Source: Balneolaceae bacterium (GTDB lineage Bacteria; Bacteroidota; Rhodothermia; Balneolales; Balneolaceae). From it: DNA of 64,000 nucleotides. The stretch is from contig JAEPQH010000004.1 in the NCBI GenBank assembly GCA_017640605.1, forward strand, positions 186,001-250,000, given 5' to 3'. The notes below the pieces were generated by a model that ran no database searches, was not told the DNA's origin, and worked only from the letters and a program-made list of their open reading frames with translations. The translations under genes were made by a program, and so were the position numbers. Positions 24,151-34,581 of this stretch are shown here, piece after piece; positions within the stretch are counted from its first letter, which is position 1, and every line of letters begins with the position of its first letter.

Positions 24151-24213
24151 AAATCATAAATTTAGAAAGCTTGGAATATACTCAAATAGTGCCTTTTATT
24201 AAAGGCTCAGCTT

Positions 24214-25713
24214 TCAGGCGTTATTCTTTCTGTTTGATAAATTGATTAGTTCGTTAATTCGATGGGTATCTACCTGATGTAACATCTCTGATGTGTACCT
24301 CCACAGCCAGTTACCCGACGATGTGCCCGGGAAGTTCATTCTATGCTCCCCTCCAAGGTTCATAAAATCTTGAAGTGGAAAAATTGCTTGATCCGAAACG
24401 GAGAGCATGCCCAAGCGGATAAACTCCCAATTTATCTGATTCCCATCCGATTTCGTATATACCCGAGCATGATGCTTTTCTTTTTCAGGCGCCTGATTGT
24501 ACCACCCAATTGATGTATCGTTATCATGAGTACCCGAATAGGCCACGCTATTTTGCGGATAGTTATGTGGCAAAAAACTATTGGTAGAATCCGAATCGAA
24601 GGCGAATTGAATGATCTTCATGCCGGGAAATGCATATTTGTCGCGTAATTTTTCAACCCCTTCGGTTACAAAACCGAGGTCTTCGGCAATAATCGGAAGC
24701 TCACCACATTCTTTGAGAATAGTATCGAATAACTTCTCACCGGGGCCGTCAACCCATCGGCCATTAATGGCAGTTTTCTCGTCTGCTTTTACTTCCCAAT
24801 AAGCATCAAAGCCTCTGAAGTGATCAACCCGAATAGCGTCACATTGCGTAAACATGTGCTTAAAGCGCTTCACCCACCACGAGAAATTATCTTTTTCCAA
24901 CACCTTCCAATTGTATTGAGGATTTCCCCATAATTGACCAGTTTCACTAAAATAATCTGGCGGAACTCCGGCAACCAACGTTCGATTTCCCAGCTCATCT
25001 ACCGCAAAGTACTCCGGGTTTGCCCACACATCAGAACTATTGTGATCAACAAAAATAGGTATGTCGCCTACCACTCTGATATTTTTGGTGTTTGCGTATT
25101 GCTTAAGCGCCATCCATTGGTTGTAAAACTCGTATTGTAACCAATTGTGTAGTTTTATGTCGGCGCTATACTTTTTGCGGTATTTTTTAAGTGCTTCGGG
25201 TTTGCGTTGAGCAATTTCTTTTTCCCAAGTATTCCATGGCTGCATTCCGTGATGTTTTCCACACGCCATGAACAAGGTGTAGTCTTCCAGCCAGTGTTTA
25301 TTCTCTTTTTTAAAGGCTTTGAATTTTTTTTCCTCAACACTATCAAGGTTTTCGTAGAATCGATCGCAAGCATACCCAAAAAGTATGTCCTTTTGCTGAA
25401 ACGCTTCTTCATACTGCACCTCTAAACGTGATGGCAACTTAGCTTTTTCGGCTTCACTTTTAGTGAGAAGTCCCTTTTCTACTAAAATATCCGGGCTGAT
25501 CAGATATGCATTCCCCGCAAAAGCCGAATAACTTGCATAGGGAGAATTACCATATCCGGTAGGAGTAAGTGGTAAAACTTGCCAAATTGTTTGTTGAGTT
25601 TGCTCTAAAAAATTGATGAATTCTCTTGCTTCGTACCCAAAATCTCCGATTCCATATTTTCCGGGAAACGATGTGGGATGTACCAGTGTACCGCATGAAC
25701 GGGGAAATCTCAT
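24214..25713 (-). CDS. malQ: 4-alpha-glucanotransferase (GH77)
   Basis: A 499-residue enzyme that transfers alpha-1,4-glucan chains. It begins RFPRSCGTLVHPTSFPGKYG and continues GIGDFGYEA, the GH77 start. Catalytic blocks are AIRVDHFRGFDAYWE (nucleophile aspartate), PIIAEDLGFVT (acid/base glutamate) and SGTHDNDT (third aspartate). The length is normal for the plain bacterial form. It starts 11 bases after glgB and is co-transcribed with it; together they remodel storage or maltodextrin glucans. Confidence 0.95.
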   Translation of the reverse strand: MRFPRSCGTLVHPTSFPGKYGIGDFGYEAREFINFLEQTQQTIWQVLPLTPTGYGNSPYASYSAFAGNAYLISPDILVEKGLLTKSEAEKAKLPSRLEVQYEEAFQQKDILFGYACDRFYENLDSVEEKKFKAFKKENKHWLEDYTLFMACGKHHGMQPWNTWEKEIAQRKPEALKKYRKKYSADIKLHNWLQYEFYNQWMALKQYANTKNIRVVGDIPIFVDHNSSDVWANPEYFAVDELGNRTLVAGVPPDYFSETGQLWGNPQYNWKVLEKDNFSWWVKRFKHMFTQCDAIRVDHFRGFDAYWEVKADEKTAINGRWVDGPGEKLFDTILKECGELPIIAEDLGFVTEGVEKLRDKYAFPGMKIIQFAFDSDSTNSFLPHNYPQNSVAYSGTHDNDTSIGWYNQAPEKEKHHARVYTKSDGNQINWEFIRLGMLSVSDQAIFPLQDFMNLGGEHRMNFPGTSSGNWLWRYTSEMLHQVDTHRINELINLSNRKNNA

Positions 25714-25724
25714 AGATTAATTAA

Positions 25725-27929
25725 TTATTTCTTTGGTTTTAATATTACTCCTGCCAGTGGGGGGATCGTTAACTTTAAATATGCAGGCTGATTTTGCCAA
25801 TCACCTTGTACCGCATTCAGCACAGTATCGCCTACATTACTGCCTCCATAATATTCAGAATCGCTATTCATAATTATTTCGTACTCACAAGCTTCGGGCA
25901 CCCCAATTTGATATTCGTGATGAACAGTTGGCGTAAAGTTAAGCACTGTAACTAAAAAATCTTCCGGATCTTTTGCTCGTCGTACAAACGATACAATGCT
26001 GTTATCAGCATCGTTAAAATCGATCCATTCAAAACCTCTCCAATCGAAGTCGTTTTCATAAAGTGCTTTCTCTGTTTTTACGAGAGTATTTAAATCGCGT
26101 ACCGTTTTTTGCACTCCCTGATGTGGCTCCCAGTTTAACAAATGCCAATCCAACGATTTCGACTCACTCCACTCGGCCCATTGGGCAAATTCGCATCCCA
26201 TAAAAAGTAATTTCTTGCCCGGATGAGCATACATATAAGTATACAATAAACGTAGATTAGCAAATTTCTGCCAATCATCGCCGGGCATTTTTGCAACCAT
26301 TGCGTTCTTCATGTGAACTACTTCATCATGAGAAAAAGGCAAGGTAAAATTCTCGCTAAAAGCATAAATCAACGAAAAAGTTAATTCGCCCTGATGATAT
26401 TTACGATACAAAGGATCTTTTTCAATGTAGGCCAGCGTATCGTTCATCCAACCCATGTTCCATTTGTAGTCGAATCCCAGACCGCCGGTTTGGGTTGGTC
26501 GCGATACTCCACCCCATGAGGTTGATTCTTCGGCAAATGTGATGGTGCCAGGAAAATGCTCGTGTACCGAGTCGTTGAACTTTCGAAGGAAATCGATAGC
26601 CTCGATGTTTTCACGTCCACCATATTTATTTGGAATCCATTCACCTTCTTCGCGAGAGTAATCCAGATAAAGCATAGAAGCTACTGCGTCAACTCTAAGT
26701 CCATCAATGTGAAATTTATCGCACCAGTACAGCGCATTGGAAATCAAAAAATTATGTACTTCGGTTCTTCCGAAATTGAAAATACACGTGCCCCAATCTT
26801 TATGTTCGCCTTGGCGGGCATCCTCATGCTCATATAAGCCTGTACCATCAAATCGGCGGAGTCCATGATCATCTTTTGCAAAGTGAGCAGGAACCCAATC
26901 AACAATAACACCAATTCCCGCTTTATGGCATTCGTCTACAAAATACATGAAATCGTGAGGCGTACCGAAACGACTTGTTGGAGCGTAGTAGCCTGTTATT
27001 TGGTATCCCCAGGAAGGATCGTACGGATGTTCTGCAACCGGCAACAATTCGATATGGGTATACCCCAATTCTTTCACATAAGGCACTAACTCGTGTGCCA
27101 TTTCACGGTAAGATAAAAACCCTGACTCCTCGCCTACTTTTTTACGCCATGAGCCAGCATGTACTTCATAAACAGTAAGTGGTTGATCCAAAGCTTGCCG
27201 ATCGCTACGTGAGTTCACCCAATCGTCATCGCTCCATTCAAACCCTTCCAAATCATAAACTTTAGAGGCTGTTTCGGGGCGTTTTTGTGCGTAAAAAGCG
27301 AACGGATCGGCTTTAAGCAATGGTGGATCCTGAACAGGTGATTTAATTTCGTACTTGTACTCATCCCCTTCGGTAACATGAGGGATAAAAATCTCCCATA
27401 GTCCCTGATCATGATATTTTCGCATTCGATGAACGCGTCCGTCCCAATTATTAAACGGTCCTACCACCGAAACTCGCGTTGCACTAGGCGCTGATACCAC
27501 AAAATGAATCCCTTTTACGCCATCAACTTCTTTGGGATGAGCGCCCATAAATTCATACGCTTTTTTATGATTTCCTTCACCCCAAAGCTGTAAATCGAAA
27601 TCATTAATCATTCTATCGAAAGCGTAGGCATCAAAGATTTCGAATTCATCGCCGGCATGGGGCACTATTCGCAATGAATAAAGAGCGGGAGTTTTTCTGC
27701 GAGGAAATACGTATTCAAACAAGCCTTCGGGCGAGACGCGTTGGAGTTCAACCGGTTTGGCTTTGCCTAATTTTGCAAATACTAGGTTAGCTTCGGGTCT
27801 AAATACCCGCAGTACTAATTTCTCCGATTTACCCTGTTTGATTTTATGAAACCCTAATACCGAAAACGGATCCCCGTGAGACCCATTTGAAATTGATTCA
27901 ATTTCTTCTTTTTTGAGCGAAAACGTCAT
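25725..27929 (-). CDS. glgB: 1,4-alpha-glucan branching enzyme (GH13)
   Basis: A 734-residue branching enzyme, normal in length, which makes alpha-1,6 branches in glycogen. Order: N-terminal carbohydrate-binding modules (FSVLGFHK, then [22 protein letters not shown] at about 142-165), GH13 barrel with the [16 protein letters not shown] block near residue 408 (nucleophile D), [10 protein letters not shown] near 460 (general acid E) and FSHDEVVH near 530 (third D), and a C-terminal beta domain. It heads the minus-strand run. A promoter-like decamer lies at 27951-27960. Confidence 0.97.
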   Translation of the reverse strand: MTFSLKKEEIESISNGSHGDPFSVLGFHKIKQGKSEKLVLRVFRPEANLVFAKLGKAKPVELQRVSPEGLFEYVFPRRKTPALYSLRIVPHAGDEFEIFDAYAFDRMINDFDLQLWGEGNHKKAYEFMGAHPKEVDGVKGIHFVVSAPSATRVSVVGPFNNWDGRVHRMRKYHDQGLWEIFIPHVTEGDEYKYEIKSPVQDPPLLKADPFAFYAQKRPETASKVYDLEGFEWSDDDWVNSRSDRQALDQPLTVYEVHAGSWRKKVGEESGFLSYREMAHELVPYVKELGYTHIELLPVAEHPYDPSWGYQITGYYAPTSRFGTPHDFMYFVDECHKAGIGVIVDWVPAHFAKDDHGLRRFDGTGLYEHEDARQGEHKDWGTCIFNFGRTEVHNFLISNALYWCDKFHIDGLRVDAVASMLYLDYSREEGEWIPNKYGGRENIEAIDFLRKFNDSVHEHFPGTITFAEESTSWGGVSRPTQTGGLGFDYKWNMGWMNDTLAYIEKDPLYRKYHQGELTFSLIYAFSENFTLPFSHDEVVHMKNAMVAKMPGDDWQKFANLRLLYTYMYAHPGKKLLFMGCEFAQWAEWSESKSLDWHLLNWEPHQGVQKTVRDLNTLVKTEKALYENDFDWRGFEWIDFNDADNSIVSFVRRAKDPEDFLVTVLNFTPTVHHEYQIGVPEACEYEIIMNSDSEYYGGSNVGDTVLNAVQGDWQNQPAYLKLTIPPLAGVILKPKK

Positions 27930-27950
27930 AATATTGTTAATTGAAGGGGG

Positions 27951-27960
27951 GCAAAAGATA
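27951..27960 (-). promoter_or_regulatory. Promoter-like decamer ahead of glgB
   Basis: Read on the minus strand, 27960-27951 is TATCTTTTGC, which fits TATNTTYTGC and lies 21 bases before the glgB ATG. Same spacing as ahead of miaA, purS and the GAF gene. Confidence 0.4.
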
Positions 27961-28033
27961 ATAAAATATATACAAAACGTTTGCCTGCTAAATGCGTGAT
28001 GCTACACTCTAATGGTTTCTTTATTTTAGCAGT

Positions 28034-29260
28034 ATGAACATATCCGGTTTTATAGCCCGTCGCTATCTTTTTTCCCGAAAATATATCTCGTTAATTTCAA
28101 CGCTTACGTACATAAGTATTGCGGGTGTAACCATTGGTACTGCACTGTTAATTGTGGTTTTATCGGTATTTAATGGCTTTTTTGATGTCGTTAAATCACT
28201 GCTACTATCCTTTGATCCTGACCTTCGTATAGAATCTGCCGAGCAGAATACCTTTCAATACTCCGAAGCTTTGCAGCAAGAACTCGAGAGCATTCCTGAA
28301 ATTCAGTTTATATCTCCTTTTGTTACCGGCAAGGCACTACTCTCGAATGGTGATGATGCCACCAAAGTGGTTGAGGTTAAGGGAATCGATGAAGCTACCT
28401 TCATCAACATGGTAAATATTCAAGAAAGCATCACATCCGGAGTGTTTGATTTAGAGGTTCGCAACCGAAAACCAGGCATTATTGTGCATGAGCAACTTCG
28501 CTCAGAATTGTTTTTAGATATGAGCGATGAAATTGCCTTACTGAGTGCAACCGGAATGCGAAAGGCACTTACGCAAATCACTGTTCCGCGTTCGTATCGT
28601 TTTGATGTAAGAGGTGCTTATTTGGTGCAATCAGTGGCTTCCACACCTAGTGTCTATGTCGAAATTGATGCTGCTCGTCGACTCTTCAATGCTCGCAATC
28701 AGGTAACAGGAATTGATCTTAAACTGGCGAATAGCGAAGAGGCTGAACAGATTAAAGAAAAGCTTGAAGCTGCATTAGGGGCAGAATTCAAAATTTCGAC
28801 TTGGTACGATTTGCAAAAGCCTTTATATGATGTGATGTATCTCGAAAAATGGGGAGCTTACATCATTTTGATGATCATTGTTGTGGTTGCTGTGCTCAAT
28901 ATTATTGGTTCGTTAACAATGATAGTGATTCAAAAACAACGCGATATTGGGATTTTGATTTCGATGGGATTGTCGGCTTCGAAAATTAAATCCATTTTTC
29001 GAAAGCAGGGATTACTTATCGGACTAATTGGATGTGGAATAGGTGGCTCGCTGGGTTTCGCACTTTGCTGGCTGCAGCAAGAATATGGACTTATCAAGTT
29101 ATCCTCTGCGTTCATTATTGATGCTTATCCGGTAGAAATCAGACTATTAGACATCGCGATAATTTTGGGCGGAAGCTTACTATTGTGCCTTGCCGCTAGT
29201 TGGTTTCCATCTAAACGAGCTTCAGCAATTCAGCCGGCAGAAGCAGTGCGCTACGAGTGA
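28034..29260 (+). CDS. ABC transporter permease, LolC/LolE-MacB (FtsX-domain) type
   Basis: A 408-residue membrane protein. The N-terminal helix (ISLISTLTYISIAGVTIGTALLIVVLSVFNGF) is followed by a large periplasmic domain (about residues 60-265), and then three helices that form the FtsX domain (about 276-300, 327-350 and 370-395). The typical signature before the third helix (QKQRDIGILISMGLSASKI) is present. LolC/E extract lipoproteins from the inner membrane with ATPase LolD; no ATPase gene is adjacent. So the lipoprotein-release call is probable, while an export pump of the MacB type cannot be excluded. Confidence 0.82.
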   Translation: MNISGFIARRYLFSRKYISLISTLTYISIAGVTIGTALLIVVLSVFNGFFDVVKSLLLSFDPDLRIESAEQNTFQYSEALQQELESIPEIQFISPFVTGKALLSNGDDATKVVEVKGIDEATFINMVNIQESITSGVFDLEVRNRKPGIIVHEQLRSELFLDMSDEIALLSATGMRKALTQITVPRSYRFDVRGAYLVQSVASTPSVYVEIDAARRLFNARNQVTGIDLKLANSEEAEQIKEKLEAALGAEFKISTWYDLQKPLYDVMYLEKWGAYIILMIIVVVAVLNIIGSLTMIVIQKQRDIGILISMGLSASKIKSIFRKQGLLIGLIGCGIGGSLGFALCWLQQEYGLIKLSSAFIIDAYPVEIRLLDIAIILGGSLLLCLAASWFPSKRASAIQPAEAVRYE

Positions 29261-29280
29261 GAGCCGATTATTCGCACACT

Positions 29281-30966
29281 TCACTTTTCATTATACACAT
29301 CCGGTAGATCGTTTTCGTACAGGATGACATCGCCTGCAACGGCTTTCTGTCGGGCAATTTCATTGGCTTCAAATAAACTAGCTACCACAAACACATGCTC
29401 GGTATTTTCTTGAACACTCTCAATGCCTTCGCGAATCGGCTTCGATCGTTGTTCTCCCACCAAAATCACCATATCCAAATCCGCTTTTCCAATCGCTTCC
29501 CCGAACTTGAAGTTTTCCTCTTCTTCAATTTCTCCAAGTTCTATCATTCCCGGCGTAATGATTATTCTTTTTCGATTCTTGAATTGCCCCAAAATTTCTA
29601 CCGCATTTTTGGCACCCACCGGATTAGAATTAAATGCGTCATCAATCACAAATAGATCTCCGGCTTTTTTTAGCTCCAGCCGATGTTCTACCGGCTCAAT
29701 GGTTTGGGCGGCAATAGCCATCGTTTTTGGCCGAATATCAAAATGGTAAGCAACACCTATTGCAAGCAACAAGTTTTGCACATTATGCGCGCCTAACAAT
29801 TTGGTGTTGAACTCAAACACCTTTTCATCAAATACTGCTTCGAACCGGGTGCCATTGGTATCGTAACTGATGTTCTTACCTTGAATCACCCCGCCTTCTA
29901 AACCAACAAGTATTCGTTGTATCTCGTCGCGGCCTTCGCCCATAATGGAAACTCTTGGGTCGTCTGCATTTAAAATAGCTACGCCACCTTTGCCCAAATT
30001 ATCAACGATAGTTCCTTTTTCACGGGCGATTACATCTTGCGATCCAAAAGTTTCTAAATGTGCAAAACCAACATTACTAACCACCGAAACATCGGGCGTT
30101 GCAATATCACATAGTTCCTGAATATTTCCTTCATATCGCGCCCCCATTTCAAGAATCAATATCTGGTGATGTGCTTGAAGATCGTTATTAATCACTTTAC
30201 AGATTCCCATCGGCGTATTAAAACTCCCCGGCGTATAGCAAACTGAATAGCGCTCTTTCAACAAATCTTTAATCATAAACTTGATGGAAGTTTTACCATA
30301 ACTACCGGTAATGGCTATTACTTTTAAATTTGGCATGGCTGCCAGTTTTTTTCGCGCCTGTTTTTTAAAGCCATTTTGAATGCTACGCTCAATCGGCTTA
30401 GTGATATTACCTGCAACAAGTACCGAAAACGGTATAAGTAATGCGCCAATCACCCATCCAAAAACAAGTAAAACAACATCAAAACTTAACAAGCCCGGAT
30501 CATAGGTGGGTGGAATCATCCACAAAAAAGGAATATAACCGGTATACGACCAAATCATGAAAAATACCGGCAGAAACAGATTTAGGATCATCAATGGAAC
30601 CATCAATCGCTTTACTCGGCTGGTAAATACGAGCGGTTTTTTTACCTGACCAGATTTGTAGCGTTTTACACTCCCGAACCAGAAAATCCCCCAAATAAAT
30701 AGAGCCAAAGTTAACGCGGTATTGGTAATAGCAACTTCTATCCAATCAAAACCGATCACCAAAACGAAAAGGAGAATGTTGTATAACGCTAAATCGCCGG
30801 GAATCACTTTCTGCTCCCAATGGCTGCGCAACCACTGCCAATACTCATTGTGTTTATACCCTACTTGCTGGTATACATGAATGAAGAATCGTAATCTTGT
30901 CCAGCAATATCTGGCCAGAATAAATGAAAATAATACCGATAGTGCGTCTAAAAAGAGATAATACAA
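29281..30966 (-). CDS. Membrane-anchored Mur-ligase-family protein (MurF-like)
   Basis: A 561-residue protein with about five membrane segments in residues 1-186 (3-20, 60-80, 83-98, 120-142, 161-186). A Mur ligase follows, with P-loop AITGSYGKTS at about 218-227. The MurF blocks ILEMGARYEGNIQELCDIA, VSNVGFAHLETFGS and a C-terminal end ENDLPDVYNEK are present. The N-terminal UDP-binding domain of standard MurF is replaced by the membrane region. The start appears to be a TTG at 30966; no nearby ATG is in frame. It may add D-Ala-D-Ala-like units or another amino acid at the membrane; substrate uncertain. A soluble MurF could be elsewhere. Confidence 0.8.
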   Translation of the reverse strand: MYYLFLDALSVLFSFILARYCWTRLRFFIHVYQQVGYKHNEYWQWLRSHWEQKVIPGDLALYNILLFVLVIGFDWIEVAITNTALTLALFIWGIFWFGSVKRYKSGQVKKPLVFTSRVKRLMVPLMILNLFLPVFFMIWSYTGYIPFLWMIPPTYDPGLLSFDVVLLVFGWVIGALLIPFSVLVAGNITKPIERSIQNGFKKQARKKLAAMPNLKVIAITGSYGKTSIKFMIKDLLKERYSVCYTPGSFNTPMGICKVINNDLQAHHQILILEMGARYEGNIQELCDIATPDVSVVSNVGFAHLETFGSQDVIAREKGTIVDNLGKGGVAILNADDPRVSIMGEGRDEIQRILVGLEGGVIQGKNISYDTNGTRFEAVFDEKVFEFNTKLLGAHNVQNLLLAIGVAYHFDIRPKTMAIAAQTIEPVEHRLELKKAGDLFVIDDAFNSNPVGAKNAVEILGQFKNRKRIIITPGMIELGEIEEEENFKFGEAIGKADLDMVILVGEQRSKPIREGIESVQENTEHVFVVASLFEANEIARQKAVAGDVILYENDLPDVYNEK

Positions 30967-31041
30967 TGGCTCGATATATTATGTGTTTGTGAAGAATGGT
31001 GACAAGTAAAGCGACCGTTCGACTTTCTTTTTTGTGGGTAG

Positions 31042-31051
31042 TATATTCTGC
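31042..31051 (+). promoter_or_regulatory. Promoter-like decamer ahead of the nucleotidyltransferase
   Basis: TATATTCTGC, 39 bases before the ATG at 31091, identical to the site ahead of miaA. It lies in the divergent region between the Mur-ligase gene and this gene. Confidence 0.4.
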
Positions 31052-31090
31052 ACCACTAAATATCAGCTTAATACAGATTGAAATAAATAT

Positions 31091-32098
31091 ATGAAATTAA
31101 TTATCCCAATGGCGGGTAGGGGAACCCGAGTTCGGCCACATTCGCATACTGTTCCAAAACCCTTGCTTCCGGTTGCCGGCACTATGATTATCGAACGACT
31201 AGTTGAAACCTTCATCCGAACCTTAGATCGTGAATTAAGCGAAATAGTATACATTTTAGGTCCTGATTTTGGCCGACAAATCAAGAAAGACTTAATCGCA
31301 ATGAGCGAGCGGCACAATGTTAAAGCAACCTTTCGGGTACAGGAAGTGGCGTTAGGAACTGCTCATGCAGTTGATTGTGCCCGAGAAGACTTAGAAGGGG
31401 AAGTAATTGTAGCGTTTGCTGATACCCTGTTCGATAGTAAAGAAAAATTCAATATCGACGATGCGGATAGCGTAATCTGGTTAAAAAAAGTAGAAGATCC
31501 GTCCCGATTTGGTGTTGCTGTTTACGAAGGTGATCGAATTACCGGTTTTGTTGAAAAACCTGAAGAATTCATTTCAGATTTAGCCATTATTGGAGTTTAC
31601 TACTTTAAAGATGGGGAAGGGCTAAAAGCCGAATTAAAGCGCATTATGGATGAAGACATTAAAGGTCCTGGTGGCGAATATTTCCTTACAGAGGCCCTTG
31701 ATAACATGATCAACAACGGCAAAGTGTTTAAAACTGCCACCGTTGATGAATGGTTGGATTGTGGAACGCTACCCGCATGGCTCGAAACTACCGGAGAAAT
31801 TCTGGTAAAGGAAAACCATAGTTTTGAGGCTGAAAAATATCCCAATACAACGATTATCCCACCGGTTTTTATTGGAGATGGCGTTATTATCGAAGGAAGT
31901 ACAATTGGCCCAAAAGTGAGTATCGAGGCGGGAACAAGTATCAATAATTCAACAGTAGAAAACTCCATTATTCGAGAAAACGCTGTAATTGAAGATACCG
32001 AAACATCTGGCTCAACCATTGGGGCACACACTCAGGTAAAAAATGTAAGCGGAACAATTGATATTGGAGACCATTCTTCGGTTCAAATAAAAAAATAG
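31091..32098 (+). CDS. Sugar-1-phosphate nucleotidyltransferase with left-handed beta-helix tail
   Basis: A 335-residue protein. The N-terminal domain begins MKLIIPMAGRGTRVRPHSHT and has the GxGTR..P..T.PK nucleotide-binding loop and FADTLFDSKE metal site. The C-terminal part (about residues 240-330) has hexapeptide repeats (IGDGVIIEGSTIGPKVSIEAG, one residue longer here than I quote as core). It activates a sugar phosphate with a nucleoside triphosphate, most like glucose-1-phosphate thymidylyl/uridylyl enzymes or archaeal bifunctional types. The exact sugar is not determined. It is monocistronic with its own promoter-like site and precedes the MltC-like gene by 103 bases. Confidence 0.85.
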   Translation: MKLIIPMAGRGTRVRPHSHTVPKPLLPVAGTMIIERLVETFIRTLDRELSEIVYILGPDFGRQIKKDLIAMSERHNVKATFRVQEVALGTAHAVDCAREDLEGEVIVAFADTLFDSKEKFNIDDADSVIWLKKVEDPSRFGVAVYEGDRITGFVEKPEEFISDLAIIGVYYFKDGEGLKAELKRIMDEDIKGPGGEYFLTEALDNMINNGKVFKTATVDEWLDCGTLPAWLETTGEILVKENHSFEAEKYPNTTIIPPVFIGDGVIIEGSTIGPKVSIEAGTSINNSTVENSIIRENAVIEDTETSGSTIGAHTQVKNVSGTIDIGDHSSVQIKK

Positions 32099-32201
32099 TG
32101 GCTCGGCTAATTTTCCGGGAACAACGCCTTAAAATCACTATATAAACACGTTACTCAAATGATTTTTATATTCCTGATGCGGCGTTACCTCCGGAATACT
32201 T

Positions 32202-33368
32202 ATGCGTTGTAAACTTCTCTTAATCTTAATATTTGCGTTAGGCACACACTCGTTGGCAGCTCAAAACAGTGATTTTCGAGCATACAGGGATAGTGTACGC
32301 CAAGCTCAAAAAGCATTTGAAGAGCAATATACTTCGGCGGATGGAGCTGAAGAAGCGAATAATTTCCAAATTCAGTTTTCTGCTGAGTTTGAAGCGTTCA
32401 AAACTGAAATGGAACAGCGCTGGGGTGATTTTAAGTATCGCTCGAAGACCGAATGGGTGGAATATCTTGATGAAGGAAATGCTCGTGTTCATGTTGATTT
32501 TGAACAGAATCAGGTACTGCTCGAAGTGTTAGTTGATAGAACACAAAGTGCCGAGCAACGTGTAGCAACTCTGCCTGTTGTACTTGTAGAAACGATAGAA
32601 AGTAGAGGAAGTCAAACGGGCATTGAGGCCAGTTCAGACAATTATACTCCGGTGCTAAACCGGCCGGTTTTATTCAATCAGCTTACAAAGCGAGTTGGTG
32701 AAACCAATGCCGATTTTGCACTTCGTGTTATAAACAACAATCAACCCACCGTTCGGCAAACTACCGGCGATGATGGCGTAGAACGCGCGGTACTTACTCT
32801 AAATTTTGATTTAGCCCCCGATGCCATTCGTGAGCGAGCCAAGCGGGTTCAAGGTTTTGTTTACAAATATGCTGAGCAGTACGGACTCTACCCATCGCTG
32901 GTTTTTGCCATCATCCATACCGAATCATATTTCAATCCAATGGCACAGTCGAGTGCTAATGCGCTTGGCTTGATGCAGCTCGTTCCCGAAGGTGGCGGCG
33001 CTGACGCCTTCCAAAAAGTATATGGACGTTCAGAAATTCCTAGTGCAGAGTTTCTCTTTGATCCTGAAAACAATATTCAGCTTGGATGTGCTTACTTAGA
33101 TATTATTCTAAACACACACCTTAATAACATCGACAACGTACTCACTAAGCAATACTTAGCTATTGCTGCCTATAATACCGGAGCGTCTAATGTATTCAAA
33201 GCATACGATCGAAGTGGCTCTAAACCTCGTTCTATTCGTAAAATCGACGCGATGACTCCACAACAGAACTACGAATATCTGATCCAAAATCTACCCTACG
33301 AAGAAACGCGAAGCTATCTGCAAAAGGTTGTGGAAAGATCTCAGTTGTACGAATCCTGGGGCGAATAA
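32202..33368 (+). CDS. Murein lytic transglycosylase, MltC-like
   Basis: A 388-residue secreted enzyme (signal peptide ending THSLAAQ) that cleaves peptidoglycan. The N-terminal half (about 30-200) is like the DUF3393 region of MltC. The SLT domain follows: ESYFNPMAQSSANALGLMQL with the catalytic glutamate in the first ESYF motif at about residue 246, then AIAAYNTGASNVFKAYD and NYEYLIQNLPYEETRSYLQKV (conserved across the family). There is no lipobox as in E. coli MltC. It starts 103 bases after the nucleotidyltransferase gene. Confidence 0.87.
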   Translation: MRCKLLLILIFALGTHSLAAQNSDFRAYRDSVRQAQKAFEEQYTSADGAEEANNFQIQFSAEFEAFKTEMEQRWGDFKYRSKTEWVEYLDEGNARVHVDFEQNQVLLEVLVDRTQSAEQRVATLPVVLVETIESRGSQTGIEASSDNYTPVLNRPVLFNQLTKRVGETNADFALRVINNNQPTVRQTTGDDGVERAVLTLNFDLAPDAIRERAKRVQGFVYKYAEQYGLYPSLVFAIIHTESYFNPMAQSSANALGLMQLVPEGGGADAFQKVYGRSEIPSAEFLFDPENNIQLGCAYLDIILNTHLNNIDNVLTKQYLAIAAYNTGASNVFKAYDRSGSKPRSIRKIDAMTPQQNYEYLIQNLPYEETRSYLQKVVERSQLYESWGE

Positions 33369-33393
33369 TTAATAACAACTTTACTTATCAAAA

Positions 33394-34086
33394 ATGATTG
33401 CACTTGTAACCGGCGCATACCGTGGACTTGGACTCGAAACCGTTAAACAACTAGCTGAAAAATCGTATACCGTAATTCTTACCGGGCGAAATGATGAAAA
33501 GGGAGAATCAGCAGCAAAAGCGCTACGCGAACAAGGCAATGAAGTGTTTTACCGAAATTTAGATGTGAACGATCTTGAGCAAATTCAAAAACTACACGAT
33601 TTCATTGCTGAAAAATTCGGCCATTTAGATGTATTGGTCAACAATGCCGGTATCCATTACGATAGCGGTCATGATGTGACTAATCCTGATTGGAGCATCG
33701 TTCAAGAAGCTACAGAAACAAATTTTATTGGAGCCTGGAAACTAAGTGCAGGATTATTACCACTTCTCAAAAAAAGTGATGCCGGGAAAATCGTAAACGT
33801 TTCGAGTGGAGCCGGATCGTTACAGGATATGAGTCCGGGAACCCCAGCTTATTCGGCTTCAAAAGCTGCAATGAATGTACTAACCATACAATTGGCTGAT
33901 GCATTGAAGGGTGACAACATAAAAGTAAATGCAGTTTGTCCTGGCTGGGTTCGAACGGATATGGGCGGAGATGCTGCGCCCCGTTCAGTAGAAGAAGGCG
34001 CTATTGGCATTGTATGGGCCGCTACCTTGGATGAAAACGGACCTACCGGTGGGTTTTACCGAGATGGAAAACCAATTAATTGGTAA
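33394..34086 (+). CDS. Short-chain dehydrogenase/reductase
   Basis: A 230-residue classical SDR. The NAD(P)-binding TGAYRGLG is at residues 6-13, NNAG at about residue 87, a serine at about 138 (NVSSGAG) and the YSASK motif with catalytic Tyr and Lys at about 151-155, then PGWVRTDMGG. A basic residue soon after the first beta strand (TGRNDEKG) suggests NADPH preference, as in carbonyl-reductase-like SDRs. Substrate unknown. Its stop directly abuts the stop of the convergent UspA gene. Confidence 0.9.
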   Translation: MIALVTGAYRGLGLETVKQLAEKSYTVILTGRNDEKGESAAKALREQGNEVFYRNLDVNDLEQIQKLHDFIAEKFGHLDVLVNNAGIHYDSGHDVTNPDWSIVQEATETNFIGAWKLSAGLLPLLKKSDAGKIVNVSSGAGSLQDMSPGTPAYSASKAAMNVLTIQLADALKGDNIKVNAVCPGWVRTDMGGDAAPRSVEEGAIGIVWAATLDENGPTGGFYRDGKPINW

Positions 34087-34488
34087 TTATTTAACCACAG
34101 ATATTACGCCGTCGAAATTGGCGATTATGTAGTTGCTTACTCCACCGGGCTTATCGTCGTTGATGTCCCATTTGAAATCGGCACCACCAATTAAAATGTG
34201 ATCGCATTCTAATTCCTTCGCTGTTTGCGCAATAGTGAAACCGGGCTCGCCAATTTTTACTAATAATTTGGGATTAACTTTATTGTCGGCTTCTTCTTCA
34301 AATAAATATTTAGCCATTTCAACAATACCCAGCGCTACATCTTCGGTGTCTTCAGTATTTGCCACTACTAAAATCGTAACCAAAGGTTTTTTCTTAAGTT
34401 CAGCCGCAAGTCTGCCAGCATATTCTACGGCTGCACTTGCGTATTTTGTACCATTTGTAGCTATCAACCATTTAGAGGGAAAGTTCAT
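34087..34488 (-). CDS. Universal stress protein (UspA) family protein
   Basis: A 133-residue protein when started at ATG 34488 (MNFPSKWLIATNGTKYASAA). The longer frame to 34545 adds 19 residues that do not look like the family. It is a single Usp domain: SKWLIATNGTKYA, then TILVVANTED, KIGEPGFTIAQTAKELECDHILIGG and a final FDGVISVVK strand. The nucleotide loop G-x2-G-x9-G-S/T is weakened (GGADFKWDINDDKPGG), so ATP binding is doubtful. Stress-related role from family only. It converges on the SDR gene with no bases between stops. Confidence 0.8.
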   Translation of the reverse strand: MNFPSKWLIATNGTKYASAAVEYAGRLAAELKKKPLVTILVVANTEDTEDVALGIVEMAKYLFEEEADNKVNPKLLVKIGEPGFTIAQTAKELECDHILIGGADFKWDINDDKPGGVSNYIIANFDGVISVVK

Positions 34489-34581
34489 AAGCGGGAAATA
34501 AATGTTTATCAATTTGTAGAAAGTACGAAATCCTAAACAACACAATGAAACCGATTGTATTCATTCCTATCTTTTAGGGAT

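Noticed and set aside
24191-24206. GCCTTT-TATT-AAAGGC hairpin after malQ as a terminator
   Set aside because: The stem is perfect but only 6 bp, and no T-tract follows on the minus strand; the next gene is only about 40 bases on and likely in the same transcript.
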